A DNA stretch of 64,000 nt from Aestuariispira insulae (GTDB lineage: Bacteria > Pseudomonadota > Alphaproteobacteria > UBA8366 > Aestuariispiraceae): assembly GCF_003385955.1 (NCBI RefSeq), contig NZ_QRDW01000006.1, forward strand, positions 62,001 to 126,000, written 5' to 3'. Below are positions 1-8,691 of the stretch, in pieces. A program made the translations under genes and the position numbers. Numbering within the stretch: position 1 is the first letter of the stretch; every line of letters begins with the position of its first letter. The notes beneath the pieces were generated by a model. It worked only from the letters and a program-made list of their open reading frames with translations, had not been told where the DNA came from and did no database searches.

Positions 1-494
1 TCAAGAAACTGGGACCGCAGCCAGGGGCGAAATATGTCCGGTTCCAGACCTTGGTGGATGAAGAACAGATGCCGGGACTCAATCGGATAAATATTCCCTG
101 GCCCTATCAGGAGGGCCTGCGCATGGATGAAGCGATGAACGCCCTCCCCCTGCTGACCGTTGGTATGTATGGCGAGATTCTGCCCAACCAAAACGGCGCG
201 CCCATCCGCCTGATCGTGCCATGGAAATATGGTTTCAAAAGCATCAAATCCATTGTCGGTCTTCATTTCACCGATCAGGAGCCAAAGACCACCTGGAACA
301 TCCTGGCCCCCAATGAATATGGTTTTTATGCCAATGTGAACCCGGATGTCTCTCACCCGCGCTGGAGCCAGTCATCCGAGCGCCGCTTGGGGGCAGGCCT
401 GTTTGACGGGCGTGAAGACACCCTCTTCATGAACGGTTATGCCGACGAGGTGGTCTCCCTCTATGACGGCATGGATCTCAAGAAGCATTACTGA
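1..494 (+). CDS. msrP: MsrP, periplasmic protein-methionine-sulfoxide reductase catalytic subunit (3' part)
   Basis: This is the C-terminal part of the molybdopterin-dependent subunit that reduces methionine sulfoxide in periplasmic proteins. The frame is open from base 3 at the window edge, so the start, the Tat signal and the cofactor-ligating cysteine lie outside. Visible MsrP/YedY family hallmarks include [19 protein letters not shown]-like text, [37 protein letters not shown] and HPRWSQ, ending in the usual [10 protein letters not shown]-type tail. Its stop codon overlaps the start of msrQ by one base, so the two are translationally coupled. The frame carries no internal stop. The assignment is secure; only the missing 5' half is unknown. 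Confidence 0.95.
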   Translation, partial: KKLGPQPGAKYVRFQTLVDEEQMPGLNRINIPWPYQEGLRMDEAMNALPLLTVGMYGEILPNQNGAPIRLIVPWKYGFKSIKSIVGLHFTDQEPKTTWNILAPNEYGFYANVNPDVSHPRWSQSSERRLGAGLFDGREDTLFMNGYADEVVSLYDGMDLKKHY

Positions 495-1141
495 TGGATA
501 TCAACAAAACCCTCCGGCATGGGCTGGCCAAACCGGTTCTCCATCTTTTAGCGCTGCTACCGGCCTTCTGGCTGGGATGGCTGGTGCTGAGTAACGATCT
601 GGGGGCCAACCCGATCGAGCGGGTCAATCGCTTCACCGGGGACTGGGCGCTTTACATGCTGCTGATCGCGCTGGCCGTGACCCCGGCAAAACTGCTGAGC
701 GGCTGGAAAAGCCTGCCACGTTTCCGACGGATGCTGGGCCTATACAGTTTCTTTTATGCCAGCCTGCATTTGACCAGCTATCTGGTGCTCGACCACCAGC
801 TTCATTGGGGCCGGATCATCGAGGATATCACCAAGCGCCCCTATATCATGGTCGGCCTGGCCTGTGTCATCATCCTGACCATGCTGGCCGTAACCTCGCC
901 CAAGGCGGCGATCCGCAAACTCGGCGCAAAAGCCTGGCAAAAGTTGCATAAGCTGGTCTATGCGGCCGGCTGTCTTGGCGTTATCCATTATTATCTTCTG
1001 GTCAAGGCCGATATCCGCCAACCCCTGCTGATGGCCGGCATTTTGCTCTTGCTGTTCGGGATCCGTTTCTGGCACCACCGACGCGCAGCCAGCAGCCCCC
1101 CCAAAAAGACGTCAGTGGATCGTCCCGGCCACGCAGTCTGA
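494..1141 (+). CDS. msrQ: MsrQ, heme-binding membrane subunit of the MsrPQ system
   Basis: This 215-residue integral membrane protein of the ferric-reductase-like family passes electrons from the respiratory chain to MsrP. About six hydrophobic segments are visible, with conserved features such as GDWALYMLLIALAVTPAK, RRMLGLYSFFYASLH (heme-ligand histidine region), KRPYIMVGL, WQKLHKLVYAAG and HYY. Length and order match the family. The ATG overlaps the msrP stop in TGATG. The polar basic tail after about residue 195 is typical of the cytoplasmic end. The last 30 bases overlap the tail of a small convergent gene. Confidence 0.93.
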   Translation: MDINKTLRHGLAKPVLHLLALLPAFWLGWLVLSNDLGANPIERVNRFTGDWALYMLLIALAVTPAKLLSGWKSLPRFRRMLGLYSFFYASLHLTSYLVLDHQLHWGRIIEDITKRPYIMVGLACVIILTMLAVTSPKAAIRKLGAKAWQKLHKLVYAAGCLGVIHYYLLVKADIRQPLLMAGILLLLFGIRFWHHRRAASSPPKKTSVDRPGHAV

Positions 1142-1306
1142 ACAGAAAGCCTCAATCGCCCACAAGACCTGGGTCCAGATTTCCAGCTCACCGTCATCCC
1201 CATCTTCCAGCAGCCTGTCATAATGCTCCGCCGCCACCAGATAGGCATCCTCGCCGTGGCGGTGCAGCAGATCCGCCGCCGATTTCAACACTTCATTGGT
1301 AAACAC
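1112..1306 (-). CDS. Small hypothetical protein (64 aa)
   Basis: I do not recognise a named family. The 64-residue acidic product looks helical (MFTNEVLKSAADLLHRHGED...) and ends in a short segment with two cysteines (FCSDCVAGTIH). The GTG start is chosen because GGGAG lies seven bases upstream. The gene is convergent with msrQ and overlaps its last 30 bases. Composition and codon use resemble neighbouring genes, which favours a real gene, but the evidence is only the ribosome site and the coding-like composition. Confidence 0.5.
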   Translation of the reverse strand: MFTNEVLKSAADLLHRHGEDAYLVAAEHYDRLLEDGDDGELEIWTQVLWAIEAFCSDCVAGTIH

Positions 1307-1428
1307 GCTCTACTCCCGGACAATTCATACGCATGATACCAATCAAAATTGATGCCAAAGAGCGTGAAGATGAATCAGACCGCGGGGAAACCAGCCTTGG
1401 TCTGGCCAGCCTCCCCGCCGCCTTGGGC

Positions 1429-4400
1429 CTATGCGGCAAGTTCCGCCGCCCTCTGATAGTCAATTTTGCCGGTTCCCAGCAGTGGCACCGCCGCCACCAC
1501 GCGCACCTCACGCGGCACCATCAGTTCGGCCACGCCTTCCTCTTTGGCATGGGCTGATAGGGCGGCCCTGGAGGCATCATCGCGATCAGTCACCAAAACC
1601 AGTTGTTCGCCTTTCCTGGCATCCGGCACGGCAATCACCGCATGAAGGCTGTCCGGCCAGAGTTTGGCCGCCTGCCCCTCCACTGCTGTAAGCGAAACCA
1701 TTTCACCCGCGATCTTGGCAAAGCGCTTGGCCCGCCCCTGGATGGTGACAAACCCATCCGCATCGATTGAGACAATATCGCCGGTATCGTACCAGCCGCC
1801 AGCCGGAGGCTGTAACTCACCCGGCCGGTCCGCCATCAGATAGCCTTTCATGATATTGGGACCGGAAACATACAACCTGCCGCCTTTCTCAATACCCGGC
1901 ACCGGTTTCAGTTCGGCCCGGATGCCTGGCAGCAGGCGCCCGACCGTACCTGCCTGGAAATGCATTGGTGAATTCACCGCGAGCACCGGTGCCGTCTCGG
2001 TCGCGCCATAACCTTCCAACAGGCGCAGCCCGAACTTATCGAACCAGACCTTTCGGGTTTCATCCTTCACCTTTTCCGCCCCGGCAAAGACATAGCGCAG
2101 GCTATAGAAATCATAGGCATGGGCTGTGCGGGCATAACCGGCAAGGAAGGTATCGGTGCCGAACAGGATGGTGGCATTCACCTCATAGGCCAGGGCCGGC
2201 ACGATCCGGTAATGCAGCGGCGATGGATAGAGGAAAGTACGAATGCCCGACAGGACCGGCAGCAGCATACCACCGGTCAGACCAAAACTATGGAAAATCG
2301 GCAGCGCATTGAAAACAGTATCCTTCGGGCTGAAATCCACCGTCGCCGCCAGCTGTTGGCGGTTGGCCAGCAGGTTTTCGTGAGACAGGACCACCCCTTT
2401 CGGCTGCCCTTCCGACCCCGAGGTGAACAAGATCACCGCCGCATCCTCCGGCTTAACCCGTAACCGCCCATGCAGGAAACCCGCAAAGGGACGCGCCAGA
2501 AGGCCCCTGATTTTATCAAGGAAACCAATCTCGGCCTTTACGTCCTCCAGATAAATGATCCGGCATTCGCGCGCCAAATGGGCCACAGCCTCTTCCAGCT
2601 TGGCCGCCGCAACAAACCGTCTGGACGTCAAAATGGCATTCAGTTCCGCGGTTTTGCAGGCGGAACGCATATTGCTGAGACCCGCAGAGAAATTCAGCAT
2701 GGCGGGCACCCGGCCGTAGGCCTGGAGGGCAAAGAAGGTCACAGCCGCCCCCACGCTGTTGGGTAGCAGCATGCCGACCGCCTCACCGCGTTCTGTCGAT
2801 TTGGCCAGCTTGCCACCCAGCAGGCGTGCGCCCAGAACCAGACGGCTATAGCCGACCGGCTTGCGCTCAATATCTTCCAGAACCGGCATCCTGCCGCCGT
2901 GGATCGCCTTGGCATCCAAGACAGCCTGGAACAATGTCTGGTTTCTTTCCTGAGTTTCAAACATTAGTTCCGCCATCACATCATGCAGCTTGCGACCCGC
3001 CATTTCCCGGCGTCGGCGTCCTTTCAATGACGGGTCCAGCGCAAATTTACGCGGCGCCAGAACCTGCAGCGATACCTTCGGCAGCAATCGGCGGCGTACC
3101 ACGCCTTTCAACCGGGAAAAGATGCTGTATTGCGCGCCATCAATGCGCACCGGCACGATCGGCGCATCCGCCTTATCCGCGATCATGCCCGGCCCTTCAT
3201 GGATCTTCATCAAAGAACCGGTAACGGTAATCCGCCCTTCCGGGAAGATCACACATTGACGACCGGCGCGAACCGCCTGGATCAACCCCTTGACCGCCAT
3301 GGGGTTGGTCGGATCCATGGGATAGGCATCCACCAGGCCCAGGAACGGCCGCACCCACCAACGCCGTGCCGTATGGCTATTGATCGCAAAGGTCGGTTTA
3401 CCGGGCAGGAACGCCGCCAACAGTACCGCATCCAGAAAGGATACATGATTGACCACATAAACTGCGCGATCACCAAGCGCGTCACATTGCTCCAGCCCTT
3501 TGACACGGACACGGAACAGCACACGCAAGCACCATTTCAAGACGCTCTTCAAAACCGTTTCCGGCAACAGGCCGCAGATATAGATCGCCACCAGACCGTT
3601 CAGCGCCGCCAGCGCCAGGAAGAGGGACGATAATTCCAGCCCCACCGCCATAAGCGCGGTTACCGCCAAGGTGCCCGCCACGATGAAGGCAGCATTTAGG
3701 ATATTGTTGGCCGCCACCATCCGGGACCGACTGGCGGAGCAGGATTTCGCCTGTAACAGGGCATAAAGCGGAACGATGAACAGCCCCCCGCAGATCGCGA
3801 TACCGGACAGATCCAGCATGATACGCCAATTGGCCGCTTCAACCACAAAGCTTCCAATTCCCTGCATCATCAAGGGATCTGCCGGTTGATAGCCCGCCAG
3901 GGCAAAATAAAAATCCAGAATGAACAGGGTCATGCCCAAGGCACCCAACGGCACATGGCGGGCCAAAAGCTCACCTTTCAGCAGGCGGTTACAGGCCAGG
4001 GAACCGATTGCGATCCCGGCAGAGAATAATGTCAGGAAAAGAGTGACGATCTCTGCTTTGGCGAACAGCACATCCTTGGCCAGATTCGGGAATTGCGCCA
4101 GGAAAGTCGCCCCGACAAGCCAGAACCAGGAAATCCCGAGGATCGACAGGAAGACCGGCCGGTTTTCCTTTGCCAACGTCAAGATCCGACAAGTCTCGGC
4201 AACGAAATTTGCATTGATCTTCAAGTCCGGACAGGCAACCTGCGCCTTTGGAATAACCAGGCTCGCGAGCCAGCCCAAAAGCGCCATTGCCACAATGGCG
4301 ATAGACACCAGCGTGGCGCCACCTTCCACCGTGATCATCAAACCACCGGCAATGGTGCCCACCAAAATCGCCAGGAATGTACCCGCTTCCACCAGGGCGT

Positions 4401-4848
4401 TAGCCCCGATCAGGTCAGCTTCTTCCAAATGATCGGGCAGGATTGAATATTTCAATGGGCCAAACAGGCTCGATTGCACGCCCATCAGGAACAGGACCGC
4501 CATCAAGGCCACAACATTGCTGGACAGGAAGGCCGCCGCGCCCCCCGCCATAATCACCAGCTCGGACAGTTTAACGCAACGGATCAGCCGGGATTTCTCA
4601 AACCGGTCCGCCAGTTGCCCGGCCAGGGCGGAAAACAGGAAGAAGGGCAGGATAAAAAGGCCCGCGGCAAGGGTGACCATCAACGGCCCGTCAAACCCGT
4701 CTTGCGCGGCCAACCGATAAGCGATCAGGATGACCAACGCATTCTTAAACAGGTTGTCATTCATCGCGCCCAAAAACTGGGTCAGGAACAACGGTAGGAA
4801 ACGACCGCTCTTCATCAGGGAAAATGCAGCTTTGCCCATGGTTTTCAC
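1429..4848 (-). CDS. aas: Trifunctional lysophospholipid importer / acyltransferase / acyl-ACP synthetase (LplT-PlsC-AMP ligase fusion)
   Basis: This 1139-residue fusion would carry out the whole lysophospholipid recycling route. An MFS transporter like LplT spans about residues 1-420 (SGRFLPLFLTQFLGAMNDN start, many membrane segments). A PlsC acyltransferase follows, with the H-x4-D motif NHVSFLD near residue 465 and FPEGR near 534. An AMP-forming ligase has the P-loop FTSGSEGQPKG near residue 804, then GYGATE and YDTGD. In E. coli LplT and Aas are separate proteins; fused versions are known in other proteobacteria. The likely role is re-acylation of imported 2-acyl-lysophospholipids in the inner membrane. 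The start overlaps the stop of the upstream hydrolase by four bases, so the two form one operon. The fusion has no internal frameshift. Confidence 0.93.
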   Translation of the reverse strand: MKTMGKAAFSLMKSGRFLPLFLTQFLGAMNDNLFKNALVILIAYRLAAQDGFDGPLMVTLAAGLFILPFFLFSALAGQLADRFEKSRLIRCVKLSELVIMAGGAAAFLSSNVVALMAVLFLMGVQSSLFGPLKYSILPDHLEEADLIGANALVEAGTFLAILVGTIAGGLMITVEGGATLVSIAIVAMALLGWLASLVIPKAQVACPDLKINANFVAETCRILTLAKENRPVFLSILGISWFWLVGATFLAQFPNLAKDVLFAKAEIVTLFLTLFSAGIAIGSLACNRLLKGELLARHVPLGALGMTLFILDFYFALAGYQPADPLMMQGIGSFVVEAANWRIMLDLSGIAICGGLFIVPLYALLQAKSCSASRSRMVAANNILNAAFIVAGTLAVTALMAVGLELSSLFLALAALNGLVAIYICGLLPETVLKSVLKWCLRVLFRVRVKGLEQCDALGDRAVYVVNHVSFLDAVLLAAFLPGKPTFAINSHTARRWWVRPFLGLVDAYPMDPTNPMAVKGLIQAVRAGRQCVIFPEGRITVTGSLMKIHEGPGMIADKADAPIVPVRIDGAQYSIFSRLKGVVRRRLLPKVSLQVLAPRKFALDPSLKGRRRREMAGRKLHDVMAELMFETQERNQTLFQAVLDAKAIHGGRMPVLEDIERKPVGYSRLVLGARLLGGKLAKSTERGEAVGMLLPNSVGAAVTFFALQAYGRVPAMLNFSAGLSNMRSACKTAELNAILTSRRFVAAAKLEEAVAHLARECRIIYLEDVKAEIGFLDKIRGLLARPFAGFLHGRLRVKPEDAAVILFTSGSEGQPKGVVLSHENLLANRQQLAATVDFSPKDTVFNALPIFHSFGLTGGMLLPVLSGIRTFLYPSPLHYRIVPALAYEVNATILFGTDTFLAGYARTAHAYDFYSLRYVFAGAEKVKDETRKVWFDKFGLRLLEGYGATETAPVLAVNSPMHFQAGTVGRLLPGIRAELKPVPGIEKGGRLYVSGPNIMKGYLMADRPGELQPPAGGWYDTGDIVSIDADGFVTIQGRAKRFAKIAGEMVSLTAVEGQAAKLWPDSLHAVIAVPDARKGEQLVLVTDRDDASRAALSAHAKEEGVAELMVPREVRVVAAVPLLGTGKIDYQRAAELAA

Positions 4849-5816
4849 TCCTCGGCTTCCGCTTGGGAAAATCGGCCCTCAGCAAAGAAGGCCAAGACCG
4901 CATCCCCGGTTCGGGGATCGGACAGGATTGTTGAATGTAATGCAGGCAGGACCAGGAAATCCGCCATTCCGGACAGCCGGGTTTCCACTACCCGGACCAC
5001 CCCATCATCATCGCCCTCGAGAAACGGGTTATAGCCCTCACCATCATTTCGACCGCCCGCAATCACCGCAAACGGAACCCTTGGCGGCATGGGGATCAAT
5101 TGGGCAGCTTCAGGTGTGAGCTGCAGGCCGGGTCGACCATAAACCGCCCGATAGGCTGGCAGGGCCTGAACATCTTGGGCCAAGGCTGAACCCCGGTTTG
5201 GCGGGGCGATCATCACTGCCCGCAGGATCTCGATCCGATCAGTCCAGGTCGGTTTATCACCCAGGGCCTGGCGCAGCACCAACGCACCCATGCTGTGAGT
5301 GACAAAACTGACCGAGGACACATCTTCCAACTGATCCATCAGGCTGTTCAGGTTGGCACCATGCTGCTCAAGGGTCAGACGGGTACTGGCATAGCTCAGT
5401 CCCGCGACGGCATACCCCTCTGCCTCCAGGCGGCTGGCCAGGCTGGAAAAGGAACCGCCGGATCGCAAAATCCCATGCAACATGATGACCAGATGCCGAT
5501 CCGGCTGGCCTGCCTTCTCACGGTAACGGAGCTGAAACATTTGCAGACAATGATCATAACTGCCCCAGGCTCGTCTTGTATCATCGGGATCTAGCAATCG
5601 CGCGTGGCCGGTCAGCACATTTTCCTGGATCCGCCAGCCCTGCCGGTAATAGCGGTCGGTCCAGACTTGCTTGCCGCCCAGGGTCGGGAACGGCAGATTG
5701 AGATCGGCTTCATCCGCTTGCGCCACGTCAGTACCGGACTGTGAAACCATACCAACGGTCAAAAGCGCCCACAAACCCAGCATAACCCGATAACGTGATT
5801 TTTCCCGGTGGCACAT
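4845..5816 (-). CDS. Secreted alpha/beta hydrolase (lipase-like)
   Basis: This 323-residue alpha/beta-hydrolase has an N-terminal hydrophobic segment (about residues 10-30) compatible with a signal peptide, so it probably acts in the periplasm. Visible are HLVIMLHGILRSGGS (oxyanion-hole HG), the nucleophile elbow VTHSMGALV (G-x-S-x-G variant with T-H-S-M-G) and a late histidine in LPALHSTIL; the acidic residue is not assigned. The start ATG has GAGGA upstream. The gene overlaps aas by four bases, so a lipase or lysophospholipid-generating activity feeding the acyltransferase is plausible, but that is inference. Substrate is unknown. Confidence 0.8.
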   Translation of the reverse strand: MCHREKSRYRVMLGLWALLTVGMVSQSGTDVAQADEADLNLPFPTLGGKQVWTDRYYRQGWRIQENVLTGHARLLDPDDTRRAWGSYDHCLQMFQLRYREKAGQPDRHLVIMLHGILRSGGSFSSLASRLEAEGYAVAGLSYASTRLTLEQHGANLNSLMDQLEDVSSVSFVTHSMGALVLRQALGDKPTWTDRIEILRAVMIAPPNRGSALAQDVQALPAYRAVYGRPGLQLTPEAAQLIPMPPRVPFAVIAGGRNDGEGYNPFLEGDDDGVVRVVETRLSGMADFLVLPALHSTILSDPRTGDAVLAFFAEGRFSQAEAEE

Positions 5817-5845
5817 TTTGTTTCCTCGATTCGCAGCTGTACAAA

Positions 5846-5880
5846 TGAACGTTGCTCAATATATAAATGAACGGCGTTCA
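5846..5880. promoter_or_regulatory. Tandem palindromic operator (TetR-like) upstream of hydrolase-aas operon
   Basis: The perfect palindrome TGAACGGCGTTCA (5868-5880) and the related half-perfect copy TGAACGTTGCTCA (5846-5858) are spaced 22 bp start to start, about two helical turns. They lie 30-65 bp upstream of the hydrolase ATG and overlap the TA-rich stretch that probably holds its promoter. Architecture fits a dimeric TetR-family repressor. No tetR gene is in the window. Confidence 0.55.
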
Positions 5881-6313
5881 ATTAACAAGGTGATTTTTGC
5901 CTCCGAACTCTCTCCCAGGCGATATCACATCAAAACAGGCGAGAAATACACTTAGCCGTAGGCGATTGTGGGCGGTGCTGAAATGAACAAGCAGGCATTT
6001 TATGCCTGCCAAACACGTATACAGATTTACAATTTTTGCTCCGGAAAAATTGTAAGTATGTGGAAAAGCAAATTTTTTTGGGAGAGTAATTAATAGCAAA
6101 AAACTTGGCTTATTAATTGCATTTTCTTAGATACAAAATTTCTATTTCCGGCAGATGAAATTAAACAAAATATAAATGTTATTATTCGTCGTTATTTATT
6201 TTATCGTTTTTTTATGTATTTTGACTTTTCAATAAAATGTCGTTCTTTTCTATTTGACCTTCTTTGAGTTTTATTTATCTTCACTGAAAATAAAGATCAC
6301 ACAGGGGCAGGTC
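5881..6313. other. AT-rich intergenic island with two hairpins
   Basis: No convincing gene was found in this stretch between two divergent promoters. From about 6050 to 6250 the DNA is strikingly AT-rich, with long A and T runs, compared with its GC-rich surroundings. Two strong inverted repeats are present: GCAGGCA/TGCCTGC (5991-5997 with 6003-6009) and an 11-bp perfect stem TTACAATTTTT/AAAAATTGTAA (6027-6037 with 6045-6055, 7-nt loop). The region could hold promoters, a small RNA or nucleoid-protein binding sites; none is proven. Confidence 0.5.
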
Positions 6314-6742
6314 GTGACCAATCAAACCCATGAGCTTAAAGCTGTCATGGAACGGATGATTGCATCCGAAATCCACCGTTTGGCATCAGAGGCGGATATA
6401 TGCGTTTTCGCGCTGTATGACCCCAAACGATCCACAGCAGAACCGATTGATTTTGAATGTATCGACCGGCGCGAAACCGGCTCTATCGATATGGAAGTCT
6501 CACTGGATTTTGAAGGAATCGGTGTCTGGTATCTCGCCTATCGGGAGGGCGAGACATTCCATTCCAAGAAAGTCTTGCTGCAGGTAACCGATGGTCGCTT
6601 CACCCATGGTCAAATGGGCAGTTTTGAAGGCTATTGGGAAGAGTTTCCGCAATATGTCGCGGAAGATCGCTGGGTTCTGGCCCAGCTCAGCAAAGGGGCC
6701 GCCAACGACCAACAGCCCCACCGGCGGAACACCGCCCTATAG
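6314..6742 (+). CDS. Hypothetical protein (142 aa)
   Basis: I do not recognise the family. The start is taken as the GTG at 6314, preceded by a purine-rich CAGGGGCAGG; an earlier TTG start would run into the AT-rich leader. The product is acidic and soluble-looking, with a helical N-terminus (THELKAVMERMIASEIHRLASEADICVFALYD) and alternating strands (MEVSLDFEGIGVWYLAY), plus aromatic residues near the end (GYWEEFPQYVAEDRW). No signal peptide or membrane segment is seen. The gene stands alone and ends just before a strong hairpin. Confidence 0.6.
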   Translation: MTNQTHELKAVMERMIASEIHRLASEADICVFALYDPKRSTAEPIDFECIDRRETGSIDMEVSLDFEGIGVWYLAYREGETFHSKKVLLQVTDGRFTHGQMGSFEGYWEEFPQYVAEDRWVLAQLSKGAANDQQPHRRNTAL

Positions 6743-6751
6743 AAAAGAAGC

Positions 6752-6775
6752 GGGCCGAAAATCAATTTTCGGCCC
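6752..6775. terminator. Hairpin terminator between convergent genes
   Basis: The perfect 10-bp stem GGGCCGAAAA/TTTTCGGCCC with a 4-nt loop lies between the stop codons of two convergent genes. On the minus strand it is followed by TTCTTTTCT; on the plus strand the tail is A-rich. It probably serves mainly the M24 peptidase gene. Confidence 0.65.
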
Positions 6776-6787
6776 AAAAAAATATCA

Positions 6788-8005
6788 TCACGCACCCAAG
6801 CCAAACGGATCATCAATGGAATGGGAGGGCTGAGTGAACCAAACCGGCCCGTCTGATCCCATATAGAAATGATCCTCCAGACGGACTCCAAATTCTCCAT
6901 AAAGACAGATCATCGGCTCGTTGCTGAAACACATGCCGGGTTTAAGCGGGGTTTTGTCCCCTTGCACCAGATAGGCCCATTCGTGAATATCCATGCCCAC
7001 GCCATGTCCGGTGCGATGCGGCAGCCCCGGCACCTTATAGCCGGGTCCGAAACCAGCCGCCTCGATCACCCCACGTGCCGCCCTATCCACATCTTCACAT
7101 AATGCGCCCAGCTGTGCCGCCTCAAAGGCCGCCGCCTGCGCGGCCTTTTCCAGATCCCAGATCTGGCGCTGGCGGTCATTCGGGGCGCCAAAGACATAGC
7201 TCCGCGTAATATCGGACTGATATCCATGAAGCGAACAGCCCGTATCGATCAGCACCATATCGCCTTCCTGCAATTCCTGGGCATAGCTCACCCCATGCGG
7301 ATAAGCGGTCGCCTCGCCAAACAGGACAATACAGAAGGTGGAGCCGTTATCCGCGCCCATTTTGCGATGGGCCTTATCAATGAACTCGACCACCTCGGTG
7401 GTTTTGATCCCCGGCCGCAAAATCCGCGCTGTCGCCTTCTGCACTTCCAGGGTCATATCCTTCGCCTGCTGCATCAGCGCAAGCTCCGGCGCTGTCTTGC
7501 ACATCCGACAGCCGGCCGTGACTGTTTTGGCATTGACCAGATCAAAACCGCCATTTTGCGCCCTCAAACCGTCAAACAGGAAAAACGGCGCCTGCTCATC
7601 CAGGCCGACCGTGGCCCCTGGACCTACAAGGCTGATCAGCATTTCGGTTAGTAGGGCAAAGGGGCTTTCATGCTCTTCCCAGCAATGAATTTTTGGGGTT
7701 CCGCTTAGGCCCTCGCGCAGCTTCTCTTCTTCAAAAGCCGGACAGATAAAAGCAAGATCCCCGGCGGCTGTCAGCACCGCGCCGATGATGCGCTCACTTT
7801 GATAAAAGCGGGCTCCGGTGAAATAGGTGAGCGAGCTGGTTGCATCCAGATAGATAGCGTCAATCCCGTTTTCCCGCATCAGGGTCTGCGCGCGGCCCAC
7901 CCGCTCGGCACGCTCCTGGTCACCGATGAGCACCGCCCGCGCCCGACAGGAATTCAAACGCGCCAATTCTGCTTCCATTGTGGAACCGCCAACACCCAGG
8001 GTCAT
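6788..8005 (-). CDS. M24 family metallopeptidase (Xaa-Pro dipeptidase-like)
   Basis: This 405-residue creatinase/aminopeptidase-P fold protein has an N-terminal domain (about 1-165) and a C-terminal pita-bread domain. The five metal ligands are all visible: D in VLIDTGC, D in YQSDITRS, H in GHGVGMDIHE, E in NEPMI and E in VRLEDHF. The family cleaves Xaa-Pro bonds, but relatives include creatinase and the DMSP lyase DddP, so substrate is open. The ATG has AAGGA nine bases upstream and a palindrome further upstream. The gene appears monocistronic. Confidence 0.88.
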   Translation of the reverse strand: MTLGVGGSTMEAELARLNSCRARAVLIGDQERAERVGRAQTLMRENGIDAIYLDATSSLTYFTGARFYQSERIIGAVLTAAGDLAFICPAFEEEKLREGLSGTPKIHCWEEHESPFALLTEMLISLVGPGATVGLDEQAPFFLFDGLRAQNGGFDLVNAKTVTAGCRMCKTAPELALMQQAKDMTLEVQKATARILRPGIKTTEVVEFIDKAHRKMGADNGSTFCIVLFGEATAYPHGVSYAQELQEGDMVLIDTGCSLHGYQSDITRSYVFGAPNDRQRQIWDLEKAAQAAAFEAAQLGALCEDVDRAARGVIEAAGFGPGYKVPGLPHRTGHGVGMDIHEWAYLVQGDKTPLKPGMCFSNEPMICLYGEFGVRLEDHFYMGSDGPVWFTQPSHSIDDPFGLGA

Positions 8006-8032
8006 GGGATTATATCCTTATATCGAAATTAG

Positions 8033-8047
8033 TATATCACTGATATA
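8033..8047. promoter_or_regulatory. Palindromic candidate operator of the M24 peptidase gene
   Basis: The perfect inverted repeat TATATCACTGATATA lies 28-42 bp upstream of the peptidase ATG in a TA-rich promoter region. Short palindromes of this kind with a 3-bp centre suit GntR-type dimers. No cognate regulator is adjacent. Function is inferred from symmetry and position only. Confidence 0.4.
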
Positions 8048-8098
8048 TTCATACGCTCGCAAGATGACAAGCGATCAATTCACCCACCCGGCCTTGCT

Positions 8099-8623
8099 TC
8101 AGGAATAGACCGTGGCCGCCAGGATGATCTCACATTTCCCACTGTCCCCCACCAAGGGCAGCATGACACGCTCGATAATCTTGTAATCGGAAACATGGTA
8201 ATGCGCAGGGCCTTTGCGATAGCTGGGGCCTGCCTCTTCCGCCAGATAGACATAGTCGGGATAGCCGGGCCCTTCCAGAAATCCGGGAAACGCATCGTCA
8301 ATCCACATACCGGTCGGGTCGAACCCGATCGCATCAACATGCTCGGTTCCCATCAGGCGGAATTTAAACCGCAATGGATCGCGATGGACATCCACCATCC
8401 ACACCCATCGCAAAATATCCGCGAGATCCAGCGGATCCAGGTCCTGTCGGCGCGGCAGGCCACCATCGGCCTGGTGGATCGACTGCCAATAGCGATAAAG
8501 ACGCAGAATGCGGCGATGCCATTCAGCAACACCGGCCTCTGCCGCCTCGCAGCCATGATGCAGGATCACCTCCTGCATGCCATTCTGGTCTTCAAATGCC
8601 AATCCATACTCCGGTTGCAACAT
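8099..8623 (-). CDS. PAS_5 family protein
   Basis: This 174-residue protein matches the alphaproteobacterial PAS_5 family (Pfam PF07310). The typical block starts with LRLYRYWQSI, followed by LPRRQDLDPLDLADILRWVW, then a WMVDVHRDPLRFKFRLMGTEHVDAIG-type strand pattern and TGMWIDD. The family is a stand-alone PAS-like fold found in many copies in alphaproteobacteria, with no settled function; sensory or regulatory roles are assumed. No effector domain or membrane segment is present. The gene is flanked by unrelated minus-strand genes. Confidence 0.8.
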   Translation of the reverse strand: MLQPEYGLAFEDQNGMQEVILHHGCEAAEAGVAEWHRRILRLYRYWQSIHQADGGLPRRQDLDPLDLADILRWVWMVDVHRDPLRFKFRLMGTEHVDAIGFDPTGMWIDDAFPGFLEGPGYPDYVYLAEEAGPSYRKGPAHYHVSDYKIIERVMLPLVGDSGKCEIILAATVYS

Positions 8624-8691
8624 GAACAGATAGCAACCGGCAGTCTAAGCAGACTTACCCCACCGCGCCAAGGAATTATTAGCAGGCTGTG

